From assembly GCF_012927185.1 (NCBI RefSeq), contig NZ_JABBGB010000001.1, positions 744,001 through 808,000 on the forward strand: a stretch of 64,000 nt of DNA, written 5' to 3'. Below, piece after piece: positions 7,187 through 15,983 of the stretch. Every line of letters starts with the position of its first letter. The first letter of the stretch is position 1. This DNA is from Pseudoflavitalea sp. G-6-1-2 (lineage in GTDB: Bacteria; Bacteroidota; Bacteroidia; Chitinophagales; Chitinophagaceae). Under the pieces are notes generated by a model. That model did not search any database, was not told the origin of the DNA, and was given only the letters and a program-made list of their open reading frames with translations. The position numbers and the translations under genes are program-made.

Positions 7187-8002
7187 TCAGGCGTTAGATT
7201 GTTTTTTGTTGGGTTTGCGCGTAATGCGAACGAAGACAGCCAGTATCACAATCGCAATCAGGTACACAGGCCAGAGGCCAAGCAGCTTGGCAAGTATGGG
7301 CGATTTCTCGCCTTTGTCTTTCTCCAGCATCAGCAGGGTGAGGTCTTCAGCGAGCTTGCTGAGTGAAGCATTGTCGAGGCCATTGTAGTAACCGCGGATC
7401 ACTCCTCTCTTATCGATCATGATGAACTTCTCGGTATGGATGAATGCTGAATCTACCTGGCCACCATCCTGCAATCCGAGTTTCAGTTCGTTGAGTGCAT
7501 AATCGTAGATGGTTTTCTTTGGACCGGTGAGCATCCACCACATATCGTGGTTCACTCCGTTGCGATCAGCATAGGCTTTCAGTACAGGAACTGAATCGCG
7601 TTCAGGATCTACACTGAACGAAAGCAGTTGCACAAAAGTGGTATCGATGCGTTTGGTGATGTCGCGGAGTTTGAGACCATCCTGGATCATCTTCATATTG
7701 CGGGTGAGCGCGGGACAGATGCTTGGGCAACGAGTAAAGAAGTAATTGGCGATGATGATCTTTCCGCGCATATCGTCCATTCTCACTTTCTGTCCGAGCT
7801 GATTGGTCAGTTCAAAATTCGCTACCTGATGCCAGATGGTATCGGAATGGAGTTTGCCGTTGATGAGTGTGTCTTTGGTATCTTCCGCATAGAAGTGTTT
7901 GGGCATGTGCAGGGTATCCGCACTGATGCCTTTTACCAGAAAGTAGCTCGCTACCGGAAGTATGAGCGCAACACACAATGCTAAGAGGGCTTTCTGACTC
8001 AC
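7187..8002 (-). CDS. SCO1/SenC copper chaperone for cytochrome oxidase CuA site
   Basis: Thioredoxin-fold copper chaperone that loads the CuA centre of oxidase subunit II. FTRCPSICP gives the CxxxC copper ligands (C92 and C96 from the start used here) and SAFIHTEKF gives the His (H189). There is an N-terminal membrane segment (LLALCVALILPVASYFL) and a second one at the C-terminus (WPVYLIAIVILAVFV), an addition to the usual single anchor. The open frame begins at 8047, but a -7 promoter box at 8022-8029 lies inside that extension, so I place the start at the in-frame GTG at 8002, which opens directly into the membrane anchor. Followed after 3 bp by the DUF420 gene. Confidence 0.9.
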   Translation of the reverse strand: MSQKALLALCVALILPVASYFLVKGISADTLHMPKHFYAEDTKDTLINGKLHSDTIWHQVANFELTNQLGQKVRMDDMRGKIIIANYFFTRCPSICPALTRNMKMIQDGLKLRDITKRIDTTFVQLLSFSVDPERDSVPVLKAYADRNGVNHDMWWMLTGPKKTIYDYALNELKLGLQDGGQVDSAFIHTEKFIMIDKRGVIRGYYNGLDNASLSKLAEDLTLLMLEKDKGEKSPILAKLLGLWPVYLIAIVILAVFVRITRKPNKKQSNA

Positions 8003-8021
8003 CTTATTTCTTTTAGTTGCG

Positions 8022-8029
8022 CAAAGGTA
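8022..8029 (-). promoter_or_regulatory. -7 promoter element for the SCO1 group
   Basis: On the minus strand TACCTTTG, an exact TAnnTTTG match. Transcription would begin near 8015, giving a leader of about a dozen nt before the GTG at 8002. It supports separate expression of SCO1-DUF420-membrane protein from the structural oxidase genes upstream. Confidence 0.6.
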
Positions 8030-8105
8030 CCACAGGATTGGATGCAATGCCTATTCCGCCGCATTTAATTACGTATTAAATCAGGCAATTGCGGCTGCAA
8101 AAAGC

Positions 8106-8136
8106 AAAGGGCCTACCCGTGTGAGGTAAGCCCTTT
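8106..8136 (-). terminator. Hairpin terminator at the end of the oxidase structural operon
   Basis: AAAGGGC (8106-8112) pairs with GCCCTTT (8130-8136) and TACC (8114-8117) with GGTA (8125-8128), one mismatch between. Read on the minus strand it is followed by GCTTTTTG. It lies between oxidase subunit IV and the SCO1 promoter. Confidence 0.7.
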
Positions 8137-8158
8137 TATTGAAATAAATTATGATCGG

Positions 8159-8614
8159 TTAGTGCAGAGCGCCTGGTTTCTCAGCCTCAGGAGCATGATT
8201 TGGTTTCAGGTGCTCACCGGGTTTGGTAACCTGTTTCATAGACTGCTCTTTGTAGAAAGGATCGTAGGTGTTCTTCAGGTTCTTGTAAGAGTTACCATCC
8301 CAGAGGAAGGCAGTGATGAACCAGATGAAGAGCAGGCAGGGAACCGCAATGGTCATCACCATGTTCTTGATCTCATGACCCAGGTGCATGAACTCTGCTA
8401 CGATGTAGAAAGCTTTCGCCAGGGTGAAGATGATGTACAGTACGTTGAACCACAGTTTCAGGCTATGAAAATGCGGAGCGATGAACATACCCACTACCAG
8501 TTCGAGCACGGTAATGATCAGCAGCACCCAGAAAGTGCGCATTACTGCTTTCTTATCGAATCCGTGTCCATCCCCTTCGGCGTGCTTAGCCTTTACGCTT
8601 TCAAAAGTTTCCAT
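8159..8614 (-). CDS. Cytochrome c oxidase subunit IV (prokaryotic type)
   Basis: 151 residues with three membrane helices: about 26-46 (TFWVLLIITVLELVVGMFIA), 54-74 (WFNVLYIIFTLAKAFYIVAE) and 83-104 (MVMTIAVPCLLFIWFITAFL). FMHLGHE between helices 2 and 3 is the family's conserved site. This accessory subunit is typical for aa3/caa3 oxidases. It is the last structural gene of the respiratory operon, 36 bp after subunit III, and is followed by a hairpin terminator. His/Pro-rich hydrophilic tail. Confidence 0.9.
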   Translation of the reverse strand: METFESVKAKHAEGDGHGFDKKAVMRTFWVLLIITVLELVVGMFIAPHFHSLKLWFNVLYIIFTLAKAFYIVAEFMHLGHEIKNMVMTIAVPCLLFIWFITAFLWDGNSYKNLKNTYDPFYKEQSMKQVTKPGEHLKPNHAPEAEKPGALH

Positions 8615-8650
8615 AATATCTTTTTACAGTTGTAGGTTGATCAATGTTGT

Positions 8651-9328
8651 TTAGAACAGGTAGAAGCAGGTGAATACGAATACCCAAACCAGATCTACGA
8701 AGTGCCAGTACAGACCAGCCTTTTCGATCATCAGGTAGCTTCCTCTTCTTTCGAATACTCCGCGAACGGTCATTATCAGCATCACGATATTGATCACAAC
8801 ACCACTCAATACGTGGAAACCGTGGAAACCTGTAATGGTAAAGAAGAAGTTGGTGAAGTTGGTAGAAGACTGAGTTCCGTCGAAGTTCATGAACGGATTT
8901 CTTCCCCACCATGCACCCTGCTCATGAAGGTGATGCCATTCCCATGCCTGACAGCCGAGGAACAGGATACCTCCGATGATGGTTGCGATCATGTAGTTGA
9001 TCACACCTTTTTTATTCTTGGCATGTCCTTCTCCTACCGCCAGTACCATCGTTACGGATGATGCGATGAGGATGAAAGTCATGATACTCACAAATACCAG
9101 GGGCAGATTAGCATGACCCATGAATGGCATTGAATTGAACACGTGGTTAGGGTCAGGCCATCCGTTGCTTGCAAAGCGAACGGTTCCGTAAGAGATCAGG
9201 AATGCACCGAATGTAAAAGCATCGCTCATCAAAAAGTACCACATCATCAGCTTTCCATACTCCACGTTGAAGGGACTTTTTCCCCCTTCCCACCATTTTT
9301 GCTTGCCTGCTACTGCTATTTGTGCCAT
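8651..9328 (-). CDS. Cytochrome c oxidase subunit III
   Basis: 225 residues with five predicted helices; ends in the family signature GLYWHFVDLVWVFVFTCFYL and contains FTITGFHGFHVLSGV and FLGCQAWEWHHL. Integral membrane subunit that stabilises the subunit I active site and proton uptake. It follows a second, shorter subunit III gene by 42 bp, so the operon carries two members of the family side by side. Confidence 0.95.
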   Translation of the reverse strand: MAQIAVAGKQKWWEGGKSPFNVEYGKLMMWYFLMSDAFTFGAFLISYGTVRFASNGWPDPNHVFNSMPFMGHANLPLVFVSIMTFILIASSVTMVLAVGEGHAKNKKGVINYMIATIIGGILFLGCQAWEWHHLHEQGAWWGRNPFMNFDGTQSSTNFTNFFFTITGFHGFHVLSGVVINIVMLIMTVRGVFERRGSYLMIEKAGLYWHFVDLVWVFVFTCFYLF

Positions 9329-9370
9329 GTTACTGTATTAGAAATGTTTAAGTGATATGCTTTCTTAAAA

Positions 9371-9937
9371 TTATCTTTTGATCAGGAAAAAAACAAACAG
9401 GTAGATCCAGAGGAAATCTACAAAATGCCAGTACGTGCTGATCACTTCCACGGGTACTGAATTGTAGTTCCTGAATTTGCGGCTGAATGCTTTGAAGAAC
9501 ATAATCAGCAGGGCGATTGCTCCACCGAGTACGTGCACAGCATGCAGTCCGAAAATAATGTAAAGGAACTGACCTGCTCCGGTGCTGCCATTGAGAAAAA
9601 CGCCACTTGCCTGCAGCTGCATAAATCCGATCACCTGCATTACGATGAACAGACAACCCAGTACTGCTGTTACAGTGAGTAATCTCCGGTAGCGGTTCAT
9701 GCTTCTTTCCTTGAAAGATTTCAGGGCCATCTGCATGGTGAAGCTGCTGAGCAGCATCACGCCGGTTGAATAATAAAAGATCTGCGGCATTTCTACGGTC
9801 GACCATCCAGGTAAGCTACCCTTTACGATATACGCACTGGTCAAACCGGCGAACATCATAATGATGCTGCCTATTGCAATCCACAAGGTAAACTTGTGAG
9901 GATGTACTTTCTGTCTCTGCGAACTCACCATCTCCAT
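9371..9937 (-). CDS. Second cytochrome oxidase subunit III family protein (short form)
   Basis: 188 residues with five helices, sharing FGLHAVHVLGGAIALLIMFF and the closing STYWHFVDFLWIYLFVFFLI with true subunit III but lacking the N-terminal region of the longer paralog next door. Either both are in the oxidase or one replaces part of the other; sequence alone does not say. Start is 11 bp after cyoE, consistent with coupled translation. ATGs at 9937 and 9931 are both possible. Confidence 0.92.
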   Translation of the reverse strand: MEMVSSQRQKVHPHKFTLWIAIGSIIMMFAGLTSAYIVKGSLPGWSTVEMPQIFYYSTGVMLLSSFTMQMALKSFKERSMNRYRRLLTVTAVLGCLFIVMQVIGFMQLQASGVFLNGSTGAGQFLYIIFGLHAVHVLGGAIALLIMFFKAFSRKFRNYNSVPVEVISTYWHFVDFLWIYLFVFFLIKR

Positions 9938-9948
9938 TATTTACTTTT

Positions 9949-10842
9949 TTACAGTTTGTCTGCCAGCATTGCCAGATAAACCACAGGCAGATAAATATAG
10001 CTGCTGAACATCACACGTCTTGCAGCTTTGGCTTCCATCTCACGATACAGTCTGATACTTTGCCATACCATAAAAAGATTGGCCGCAAAAATAATCCAGA
10101 GGCTCATCATTCCGCTGATCTTGGCCAGATACGGCAGTATGCCGATCGGGATCAGCACCAATGAATACACAATGGACTGAATGGCTGAAAACTTACCCGG
10201 GCCTTCGGTCGATGGCAGCAGTTTGAATCCTGCAGTACTGTAATCCTTATGCGAGATCCAGGCGATAGCCCAGAAATGCGGGAATTGCCAGAAGAACTGG
10301 ATTGCAAACAAAACCCATCCGCCGATGCCGAGGTTATCTGCACCTGCTGCCCAACCGATAAGGCAGGGAAGCGCTCCGGGTACGGCTCCCAGCAGAACAG
10401 CCATTGAACTGACTTTCTTCAGGGGAGTGTACATGAAAGCGTAGATAAACCAGCTTACGAGTGCCACTGCGGCCGACAAAATGTTAAAGAACGTAGCCAG
10501 CATTATCAGTCCGACAGACAAAGTAATGATGGCGAAAGCCCAACCTTCAGCTGCCGTCATACGGCCTGATGGTATCGGACGTTTGGCTGTGCGTTTCATC
10601 AACGCGTCGGTGTCTTTCTCCACAATCTGGTTCACTGCATTGGCGCTGCCTGTTACGAGCATGCCTGCAATAAAGAACTCCACTGCGCCCAGCCAGTACC
10701 ACGAATCGAGTGCGATCAGATAACTGATCACCGCAGAGAACACTACCATGAAGCTCAGGCTGAACTTAATCAGCGCCATGTAGTCCCGCACCTTTCCACC
10801 AATGGAAGAAGAGCTGTTTTGCTTCACGGTTTCCTGCGTCAT
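9949..10842 (-). CDS. cyoE: Protoheme IX farnesyltransferase (heme O synthase)
   Basis: 297-residue UbiA-family membrane enzyme that attaches a farnesyl group to heme b, giving heme O, the precursor of heme A for the oxidase encoded beside it. The first Asp-rich prenyl-diphosphate site is NQIVEKDTDALMKRTAKRPI, and the second region is AIAWISHKDYSTAGFKLLP. About nine helices. Lies between subunit I and the subunit III genes. A heme A synthase (CtaA) gene, needed for the next step, is not in the window. Confidence 0.95.
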   Translation of the reverse strand: MTQETVKQNSSSSIGGKVRDYMALIKFSLSFMVVFSAVISYLIALDSWYWLGAVEFFIAGMLVTGSANAVNQIVEKDTDALMKRTAKRPIPSGRMTAAEGWAFAIITLSVGLIMLATFFNILSAAVALVSWFIYAFMYTPLKKVSSMAVLLGAVPGALPCLIGWAAGADNLGIGGWVLFAIQFFWQFPHFWAIAWISHKDYSTAGFKLLPSTEGPGKFSAIQSIVYSLVLIPIGILPYLAKISGMMSLWIIFAANLFMVWQSIRLYREMEAKAARRVMFSSYIYLPVVYLAMLADKL

Positions 10843-10863
10843 CGGGTTATGAATATTTTTTGA

Positions 10864-10898
10864 TGATCACCGGAGAAGCGGAACTTATCCGGTGATCA
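10864..10898. repeat. Inverted repeat between subunit I and cyoE
   Basis: TGATCACCGG (10864-10873) and CCGGTGATCA (10889-10898) form a perfect 10-bp stem around 15 nt. On the minus (transcribed) strand it is followed by A-rich sequence, not a T run, so it is more likely an mRNA processing or stability hairpin at the 3' end of the subunit I message than an intrinsic terminator. Confidence 0.6.
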
Positions 10899-10907
10899 TT
10901 AATTGAC

Positions 10908-12731
10908 TTAGTGATGGTTGCTCTCATCAGGGCCGATAGGCTCTGTCTGAGGAATGAAATCTCTTCCATCTTTGCTGTAGTCATACGCCCAACGGTGTAC
11001 TTCAGGGATCTCACCAGGCCAGTTTCCGTGACCGGGGCGGATCGGAGTTGTCCACTCGAGGGTTGTAGCGCTCCATGGGTTGAGTGTGGTAACTTTTCTT
11101 CCCTTGAAAATAGAGTAGAAGAAGTTGAACACAAACATCAGCTGAACTGCGAATACGATGATAGCTACAGTAGAGATGAATTTATTGAGCTCAGAGAATT
11201 GTTTGAACGATTCCCAGATGCTGTAATCGAGATAACGGCGAGGCATACCCGCGAGGCCTTCGTAGTGCATTGGCCAGAAGATCAGGTAAGCGCCAACCAG
11301 GGTGATCCAGAAGTGGATGTACGCCATGGTGTTGTTCATGAAGCGGCCATACATTTTCGGGAACCAGTGGTAGATACCGGCGAACATTCCGAAGAAGGCA
11401 GACACACCCATTACAATGTGGAAGTGCGCGATCACGAAATAGCTGTCGTGCAGGTGAATATCCAGAGTAGAGTTACCAAGGAAGATACCTGTAAGACCAC
11501 CGGAGATGAAGAGGCTCACGAAACCGATAGCGAAGAGCATACCGGGGGTGAACCTGATATTCGCTTTCCACAGGGTGGTAAGCCAGTTGAACACTTTGAT
11601 GGCAGAAGGAACCGCAATCAGCAGGGTCAACAGTACGAATACCGATCCGAGGAAAGGATTGAGACCTGTTACAAACATATGGTGAGCCCATACGAGGAAC
11701 GCCAGGATAGTGATAGCGAACAGCGAAACCACCATGGCCATATAACCGAAGATTGGTTTGCGGGAGTTCACAGAAAGCACTTCCGATGCGATACCCATCG
11801 CCGGCAACAGGATGATATATACTTCGGGGTGACCCAGGAACCAGAACAAGTGCTGGTAGAGGATGGCACTACCGCCTTCGTTAGGCAGGGCACCTACACC
11901 CGTGATGTAAATGTCGGAGAGATAGAAGCTGGTTCCACCATGACGGTCGAACAGCAGCAGAACGAAACCAGACAACAGTACAGGGAACGACAGGATACCG
12001 AGTACGGCAGTGAAGAACAGCGCCCAGATAGTGAGCGGCAGTTTGGTCATGCTCATACCTTTGGTACGCATGTTCAGTACAGTTGATACGTAGTTAAGAC
12101 CACCGAGCAGTGAGCTCACTACGAACATAGCCATGGCAACGATCCACAGGTCCATACCCGTTTTGGAACCTGGTGATGCCGACCCCAGTGCACTGAGTGG
12201 CGGATAAGCCGTCCATCCACCGGAGAAAGGTCCGGTTTGAACAAACAGTGAGCTCATCATCACAACACTGCCACCGAAGAAGAACCAGTAGCTGAGCATG
12301 TTCATCATGGGAGATGCCATGTCTCTTGCACCGATCTGCAGAGGAATAAGGAAGTTGGCGAAAGTTCCGCTCAATCCACCGGTCAATACAAAGAATACCA
12401 GAACGGTTCCGTGCATTGTTACCAGTGCGTAATAATTTTCAGGAGAGATCTTTCCTCCTTTAGCCCATCTGCCCAGGATATCTTCGAGCCAGGGGAAAGC
12501 CTGGTCCGGATAACCTAACTGCAAACGGAACAATACTGACATCAGACCTCCGATCATTGCCCAGATCATACCAGTGATCAGGAACTGTTTCGCGATCATT
12601 TTGTGATCCTGACTGAAAACGTATTTGGTAATGAACGTTTCCTTATGGTGATGACCGTGATCATCTCCATGATGCACTTCATGAGAATGGGCTACCTCAG
12701 AATGGCCGTGCAGTGCTGCTTCGTTGCTCAT
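10908..12731 (-). CDS. ctaD: Cytochrome c oxidase subunit I
   Basis: 607-residue catalytic subunit of an A-type heme-copper oxidase. FWFLGHPEVYIILLP has the His and Tyr that bind CuB and form the His-Tyr cross-link, with the Glu of the A1-type GHPEV motif. LVWAHHMFVTG has the two other CuB His, and DSYFVIAHFHIVMG the heme ligands' region. Twelve or so helices. The N-terminus carries a His-rich stretch (HSHEVHHGDDHGHHHKE), which may bind copper or zinc (inference). The gene lies 38 bp after subunit II in the shared operon. Confidence 0.97.
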   Translation of the reverse strand: MSNEAALHGHSEVAHSHEVHHGDDHGHHHKETFITKYVFSQDHKMIAKQFLITGMIWAMIGGLMSVLFRLQLGYPDQAFPWLEDILGRWAKGGKISPENYYALVTMHGTVLVFFVLTGGLSGTFANFLIPLQIGARDMASPMMNMLSYWFFFGGSVVMMSSLFVQTGPFSGGWTAYPPLSALGSASPGSKTGMDLWIVAMAMFVVSSLLGGLNYVSTVLNMRTKGMSMTKLPLTIWALFFTAVLGILSFPVLLSGFVLLLFDRHGGTSFYLSDIYITGVGALPNEGGSAILYQHLFWFLGHPEVYIILLPAMGIASEVLSVNSRKPIFGYMAMVVSLFAITILAFLVWAHHMFVTGLNPFLGSVFVLLTLLIAVPSAIKVFNWLTTLWKANIRFTPGMLFAIGFVSLFISGGLTGIFLGNSTLDIHLHDSYFVIAHFHIVMGVSAFFGMFAGIYHWFPKMYGRFMNNTMAYIHFWITLVGAYLIFWPMHYEGLAGMPRRYLDYSIWESFKQFSELNKFISTVAIIVFAVQLMFVFNFFYSIFKGRKVTTLNPWSATTLEWTTPIRPGHGNWPGEIPEVHRWAYDYSKDGRDFIPQTEPIGPDESNHH

Positions 12732-12769
12732 GATAATTCTATTTTAAAAACGGGTATTAACTGGTTTCA

Positions 12770-13936
12770 TTAATTGTGGGCCGCTGCAATAGCTGGCTTC
12801 ACTTCTTTTACTGCAGCTGCTACTACCTTGGCTGTATCAGCGGTTGGTTGTGCAGGAGCTCCTGGTGTTGCAGCAGGCTCAGGTTTTGGAAAAGCAACTG
12901 CATATGCAGGCTTTTGTTTGGCTTTCCAGAGAATGAACTCTTCTTTGGTTACCACTTTGATCAGTCCCTTCATAGAGTAGTGACCGTTTCCGCACATCTG
13001 GTCGCAGGAGATTTCGTACTCAAATTTCGGATTTCCTGTGATCTTCTTCATCTCATCAGTAGTGTACTGCGGAGTGAACCACATGGTAGTGGGAGTTCCG
13101 GGTACGGCATCCATTTTGAGGCGGAAGTGAGTGAGACCTACGTCGTGTACTACGTCGCGGCTGTTGATAACCAGCTTAACCGGTTGACCAACCACCATGT
13201 ACATCGCATCGTTGGTTACGATATCGTCGAAAGTTGCAGGATCGGCTTTGATTTCAACAGAACCTGCAGGGTTACCGTTATTGTCGTGCTTAACGATGGT
13301 AGTATCCATCCAGGTCATACCGAGCTGGTTGTTCTTTCCTTCGTCGATCATGCGGAAATATTTTTTACCGAAAGTGTTATCAGCACCTGGGTAGCGGTAG
13401 ATCCATCCGAATTGTTTACCGGTGATCTCGATTACCAGAGAGTCTTTGGGAGCATCGCCGGTGATACGGAACCAGTAGAACAGACCAAAACCAACCAGAA
13501 TACAAAGTGTAATGGCAGGAACGGTAGTCCACACAATTTCCAGTTTGTTGTTATGCGGATAGAAGAACGCGCTTCTTTTAGAACTGTATTGGTATTTGAA
13601 TGCGAACCAGAACAGGAGAATCTGTGTTATAATGAACACGATACCAGTAATGGCGATGGTAATGTAGAGCATCGTATCGATGTTCTTACCATGCTCTGAT
13701 GCTGCGGGGTGCGCCATCAGGGTTTTGTCGAAAAGTAGGTGATTGCACCACCATACGCCGAGAAGCCCCAGTACCAGGAATACCACCATCAGGAATGCAT
13801 TGACCTTATTACTTTGCTCGAAAGCTTTCTTCTCGCCTTTCAGCACAGAAACATACTCGCTGGCCTTGGCAATCTGAAACGTAATCAGGAAGCCCAGTGC
13901 AAGGATCGTTAAAAGAAATATTCCGGTAGTTGTCAT
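12770..13936 (-). CDS. ctaC: Cytochrome c oxidase subunit II (CuA protein)
   Basis: 388 residues. CuA ligands: H264 (VVHDVGLTHF), C311, C315, H319 and M322 (CDQMCGNGHYSM). Three hydrophobic segments precede the cupredoxin domain: 5-22, 47-66 and 89-112, plus 139-157, one or two more than the usual two-helix hairpin; extra N-terminal helices are seen in Bacteroidota relatives. There is no CxxCH, so this is not a caa3-type subunit and the electron donor must be a separate heme domain, plausibly one in complex III upstream. The C-terminal 50 residues are Ala/Pro/Lys-rich and probably disordered. Confidence 0.96.
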   Translation of the reverse strand: MTTTGIFLLTILALGFLITFQIAKASEYVSVLKGEKKAFEQSNKVNAFLMVVFLVLGLLGVWWCNHLLFDKTLMAHPAASEHGKNIDTMLYITIAITGIVFIITQILLFWFAFKYQYSSKRSAFFYPHNNKLEIVWTTVPAITLCILVGFGLFYWFRITGDAPKDSLVIEITGKQFGWIYRYPGADNTFGKKYFRMIDEGKNNQLGMTWMDTTIVKHDNNGNPAGSVEIKADPATFDDIVTNDAMYMVVGQPVKLVINSRDVVHDVGLTHFRLKMDAVPGTPTTMWFTPQYTTDEMKKITGNPKFEYEISCDQMCGNGHYSMKGLIKVVTKEEFILWKAKQKPAYAVAFPKPEPAATPGAPAQPTADTAKVVAAAVKEVKPAIAAAHN

Positions 13937-14003
13937 GATCTATCAATAAATTTTATTCGAACAAACAAGTTTTACTTCTTGAACTATACACACAGTTTAC
14001 TGA

Positions 14004-15230
14004 TCAGGTATGGTGTATGATACTTTCTTTTATCAGTGGGTGATTCTTCGCAATCAAAGGTGTTTTGCTCAGCGCTCTTCCCACAGAGAAGATGATCAGA
14101 CCTACGAAGCCGGCTGCAACACCGAAGTCGAACAGGTTGAGAGGAACATGATCTTTTTCCACGCTTGCGAATACCATCTGATAGAAATCGAACCAGTGGC
14201 CTACCAGTATCACTATTGCCATCATAGCAATGGTTGTATAGTTTCTCTTGGATCCACGACGCATCAGAATGAGGAATGGAGCCAGGAAGTTGATCACAAA
14301 GCTGAACCAGAATACTCCGGTGTATGCACCGCTCTCATGGTCGGTAGTGATACGCGAACGGAAGTAAACAGTTTCTTCAGGAATGTTTGCGTACCAGATC
14401 AGCATGTACTGAGAGAACCACAGGTACGTCCAGAAGATAGAGAAGGCAAACATGAACTTACCAAGGTCATGCATATGCTCTTCGTTGGTGTATTCGAGGT
14501 AACCCTGATTTTTCAGGTATACCACGAAGAGTACGATTACTGCCATACCAGCAACGAATGTGCTTGCGAAAGTATACCAGCTGTACATAGTAGAGTACCA
14601 GTGAGCGTCGATGCTCATCAGCCAGAGCCAGGGTACAGTGCTCATTACAGTAAGAGCGAACCATACGATGAACACAGCTGCCCATACGGTATTCTTGAAA
14701 AGATATTTGCGTGCAGACTCAGTGCTTGAAGGAGGATTGTTTTCCAGCTCAAGATTCAGTTTGCGCATTTTAGCACCCAGAACAATCCATCCGATGAGGG
14801 TGAGGAGCGTCCAGATGATGAAAAAGCTCTTATTGAGGAATCCTGATTTTCCTTCCAGGATCTTATCTCCGTGAGGATGCAGCCAGTGGTAAATATGAAC
14901 GTCGGGAATAGTTACCAGGCAGATCAGGATGATCACAGTGATGATACCGATAGGAATCACTGCGGTTGAAATGGCCTGCGTTACTCTTCCGAAAGAAAGC
15001 TGCCAGCTGCCCCATGCGAGCGTAGTGGCACACATGAAGAACATAGACGCATTTACTACCAGTAAAAAGTAGACGCTATTTTGCAACAGAGCTGCCCAAA
15101 ACCTATTGGTGTGTTCCCCGGTTCCATAGAGCAGGAAGCCGATAATCACCGACAGCACACCTATTCCCATCAGGGCTAACGACCAGGTTCTGTATCGCTT
15201 CGGTATCTCAAAAAATTCTTTACTAGCCAT
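14004..15230 (-). CDS. actF: Alternative complex III subunit ActF (NrfD-like quinol-binding membrane protein)
   Basis: 408 residues with about ten membrane helices, from the ATG at 15230 (MASKEFFEIPKRYRTW). It is the second, shorter membrane subunit of alternative complex III, a paralog of ActC in the NrfD/PsrC family. The six act genes are consecutive, with this one last, and the oxidase subunit II gene starts 67 bp later. The complex oxidises menaquinol and passes electrons to c-type heme domains and then to the oxidase. Motif examples: RYLFKNTVWAAVFIVWF-like segment and GHWFDFYQMVF. Confidence 0.92.
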   Translation of the reverse strand: MASKEFFEIPKRYRTWSLALMGIGVLSVIIGFLLYGTGEHTNRFWAALLQNSVYFLLVVNASMFFMCATTLAWGSWQLSFGRVTQAISTAVIPIGIITVIILICLVTIPDVHIYHWLHPHGDKILEGKSGFLNKSFFIIWTLLTLIGWIVLGAKMRKLNLELENNPPSSTESARKYLFKNTVWAAVFIVWFALTVMSTVPWLWLMSIDAHWYSTMYSWYTFASTFVAGMAVIVLFVVYLKNQGYLEYTNEEHMHDLGKFMFAFSIFWTYLWFSQYMLIWYANIPEETVYFRSRITTDHESGAYTGVFWFSFVINFLAPFLILMRRGSKRNYTTIAMMAIVILVGHWFDFYQMVFASVEKDHVPLNLFDFGVAAGFVGLIIFSVGRALSKTPLIAKNHPLIKESIIHHT

Positions 15231-15267
15231 TGTCAACAGTTTATAATTTCAATGTGTCTCTTGTCAG

Positions 15268-15966
15268 TTATTTTTTAGCAGTTGAATCGGTTGCTGGTTT
15301 TGCAGCTACTGCGCCGGCAGCTGGCTTTGCAGCATCAGCAGCAGGTTTTGCTTCTGCAGCAGCGCCGCCATTGGCTTCAGCCTGCTTTCCCTTGATATAG
15401 CTGATCACCATCCAACGCTGTGTAGTGCTGAGTTGTGATGCATAGCTGCCCATCATGTTCTTTCCGTAAGTAACGGAGTACATCATCTGACCAGCAGGCA
15501 TGCCTGTGTAAGTTGCGTTGCTGATGAGGTTGGCAGGAGCAGCAATGTAAGGGCCGTCGGTGCCATCAGTTCTTTTGTGAAGAACGCCCTGACCATCGAG
15601 TTTAGCTCCATGGCAGATACCGCAGTTCACCAGATAGAGGCGCTCAGCTTCTTTATGCTGATCAGGTGTTAGGGCAGTGATTGGGTTGGCAACCGCTTTG
15701 GATGCTTCGTAATTCACTGTTTCTCCCTGTTTGTCTTTCGTGATTGCGAAAGGAAACAGTTCACCTCTTTTGATAGTACCGGGCACGGGTTTGGCATTGT
15801 AATTAATGCCGAGTGCCTTGAAGGTATCCAGCGGAGTATAAGATTCAATGGCCACGCTATACGCCATGTCTGGCATATAAGCTCTACCGGGCTCTCTGCG
15901 CACATCGCTACAACTCCAGGCTACAATTGCCAGTACTAAAACAGCTATGATCGATAATTTTTTCAT
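15268..15966 (-). CDS. actE: Alternative complex III subunit ActE (monoheme cytochrome c lipoprotein)
   Basis: 232 residues from the ATG at 15966. Lipoprotein signal peptide ends AWSC with Cys19 as the lipid site. VNCGICHG is the single heme c site (C115, C118, H119), and GMPAGQMMYSVTYG supplies Met for the second axial position (inference). The open frame extends 26 codons further but those overlap actD. It ends in about 40 residues of Ala/Lys/Pro low complexity, similar to the tail on oxidase subunit II. In known complexes this subunit is the exit heme towards the oxidase. Confidence 0.92.
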   Translation of the reverse strand: MKKLSIIAVLVLAIVAWSCSDVRREPGRAYMPDMAYSVAIESYTPLDTFKALGINYNAKPVPGTIKRGELFPFAITKDKQGETVNYEASKAVANPITALTPDQHKEAERLYLVNCGICHGAKLDGQGVLHKRTDGTDGPYIAAPANLISNATYTGMPAGQMMYSVTYGKNMMGSYASQLSTTQRWMVISYIKGKQAEANGGAAAEAKPAADAAKPAAGAVAAKPATDSTAKK

Positions 15967-15983
15967 CGTGCTCAATATTCGAA

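Noticed and set aside
10864-10898. Intrinsic terminator between subunit I and cyoE
   Set aside because: The stem is strong but the transcribed strand has an A run, not T, after it; kept only as an inverted repeat.
10911-12086. 391-codon plus-strand frame
   Set aside because: Antisense shadow of oxidase subunit I; Glu/Arg-rich composition is a product of reading the opposite strand.
12776-13699. 307-codon plus-strand frame
   Set aside because: Antisense shadow of oxidase subunit II, whose CuA motifs are intact.
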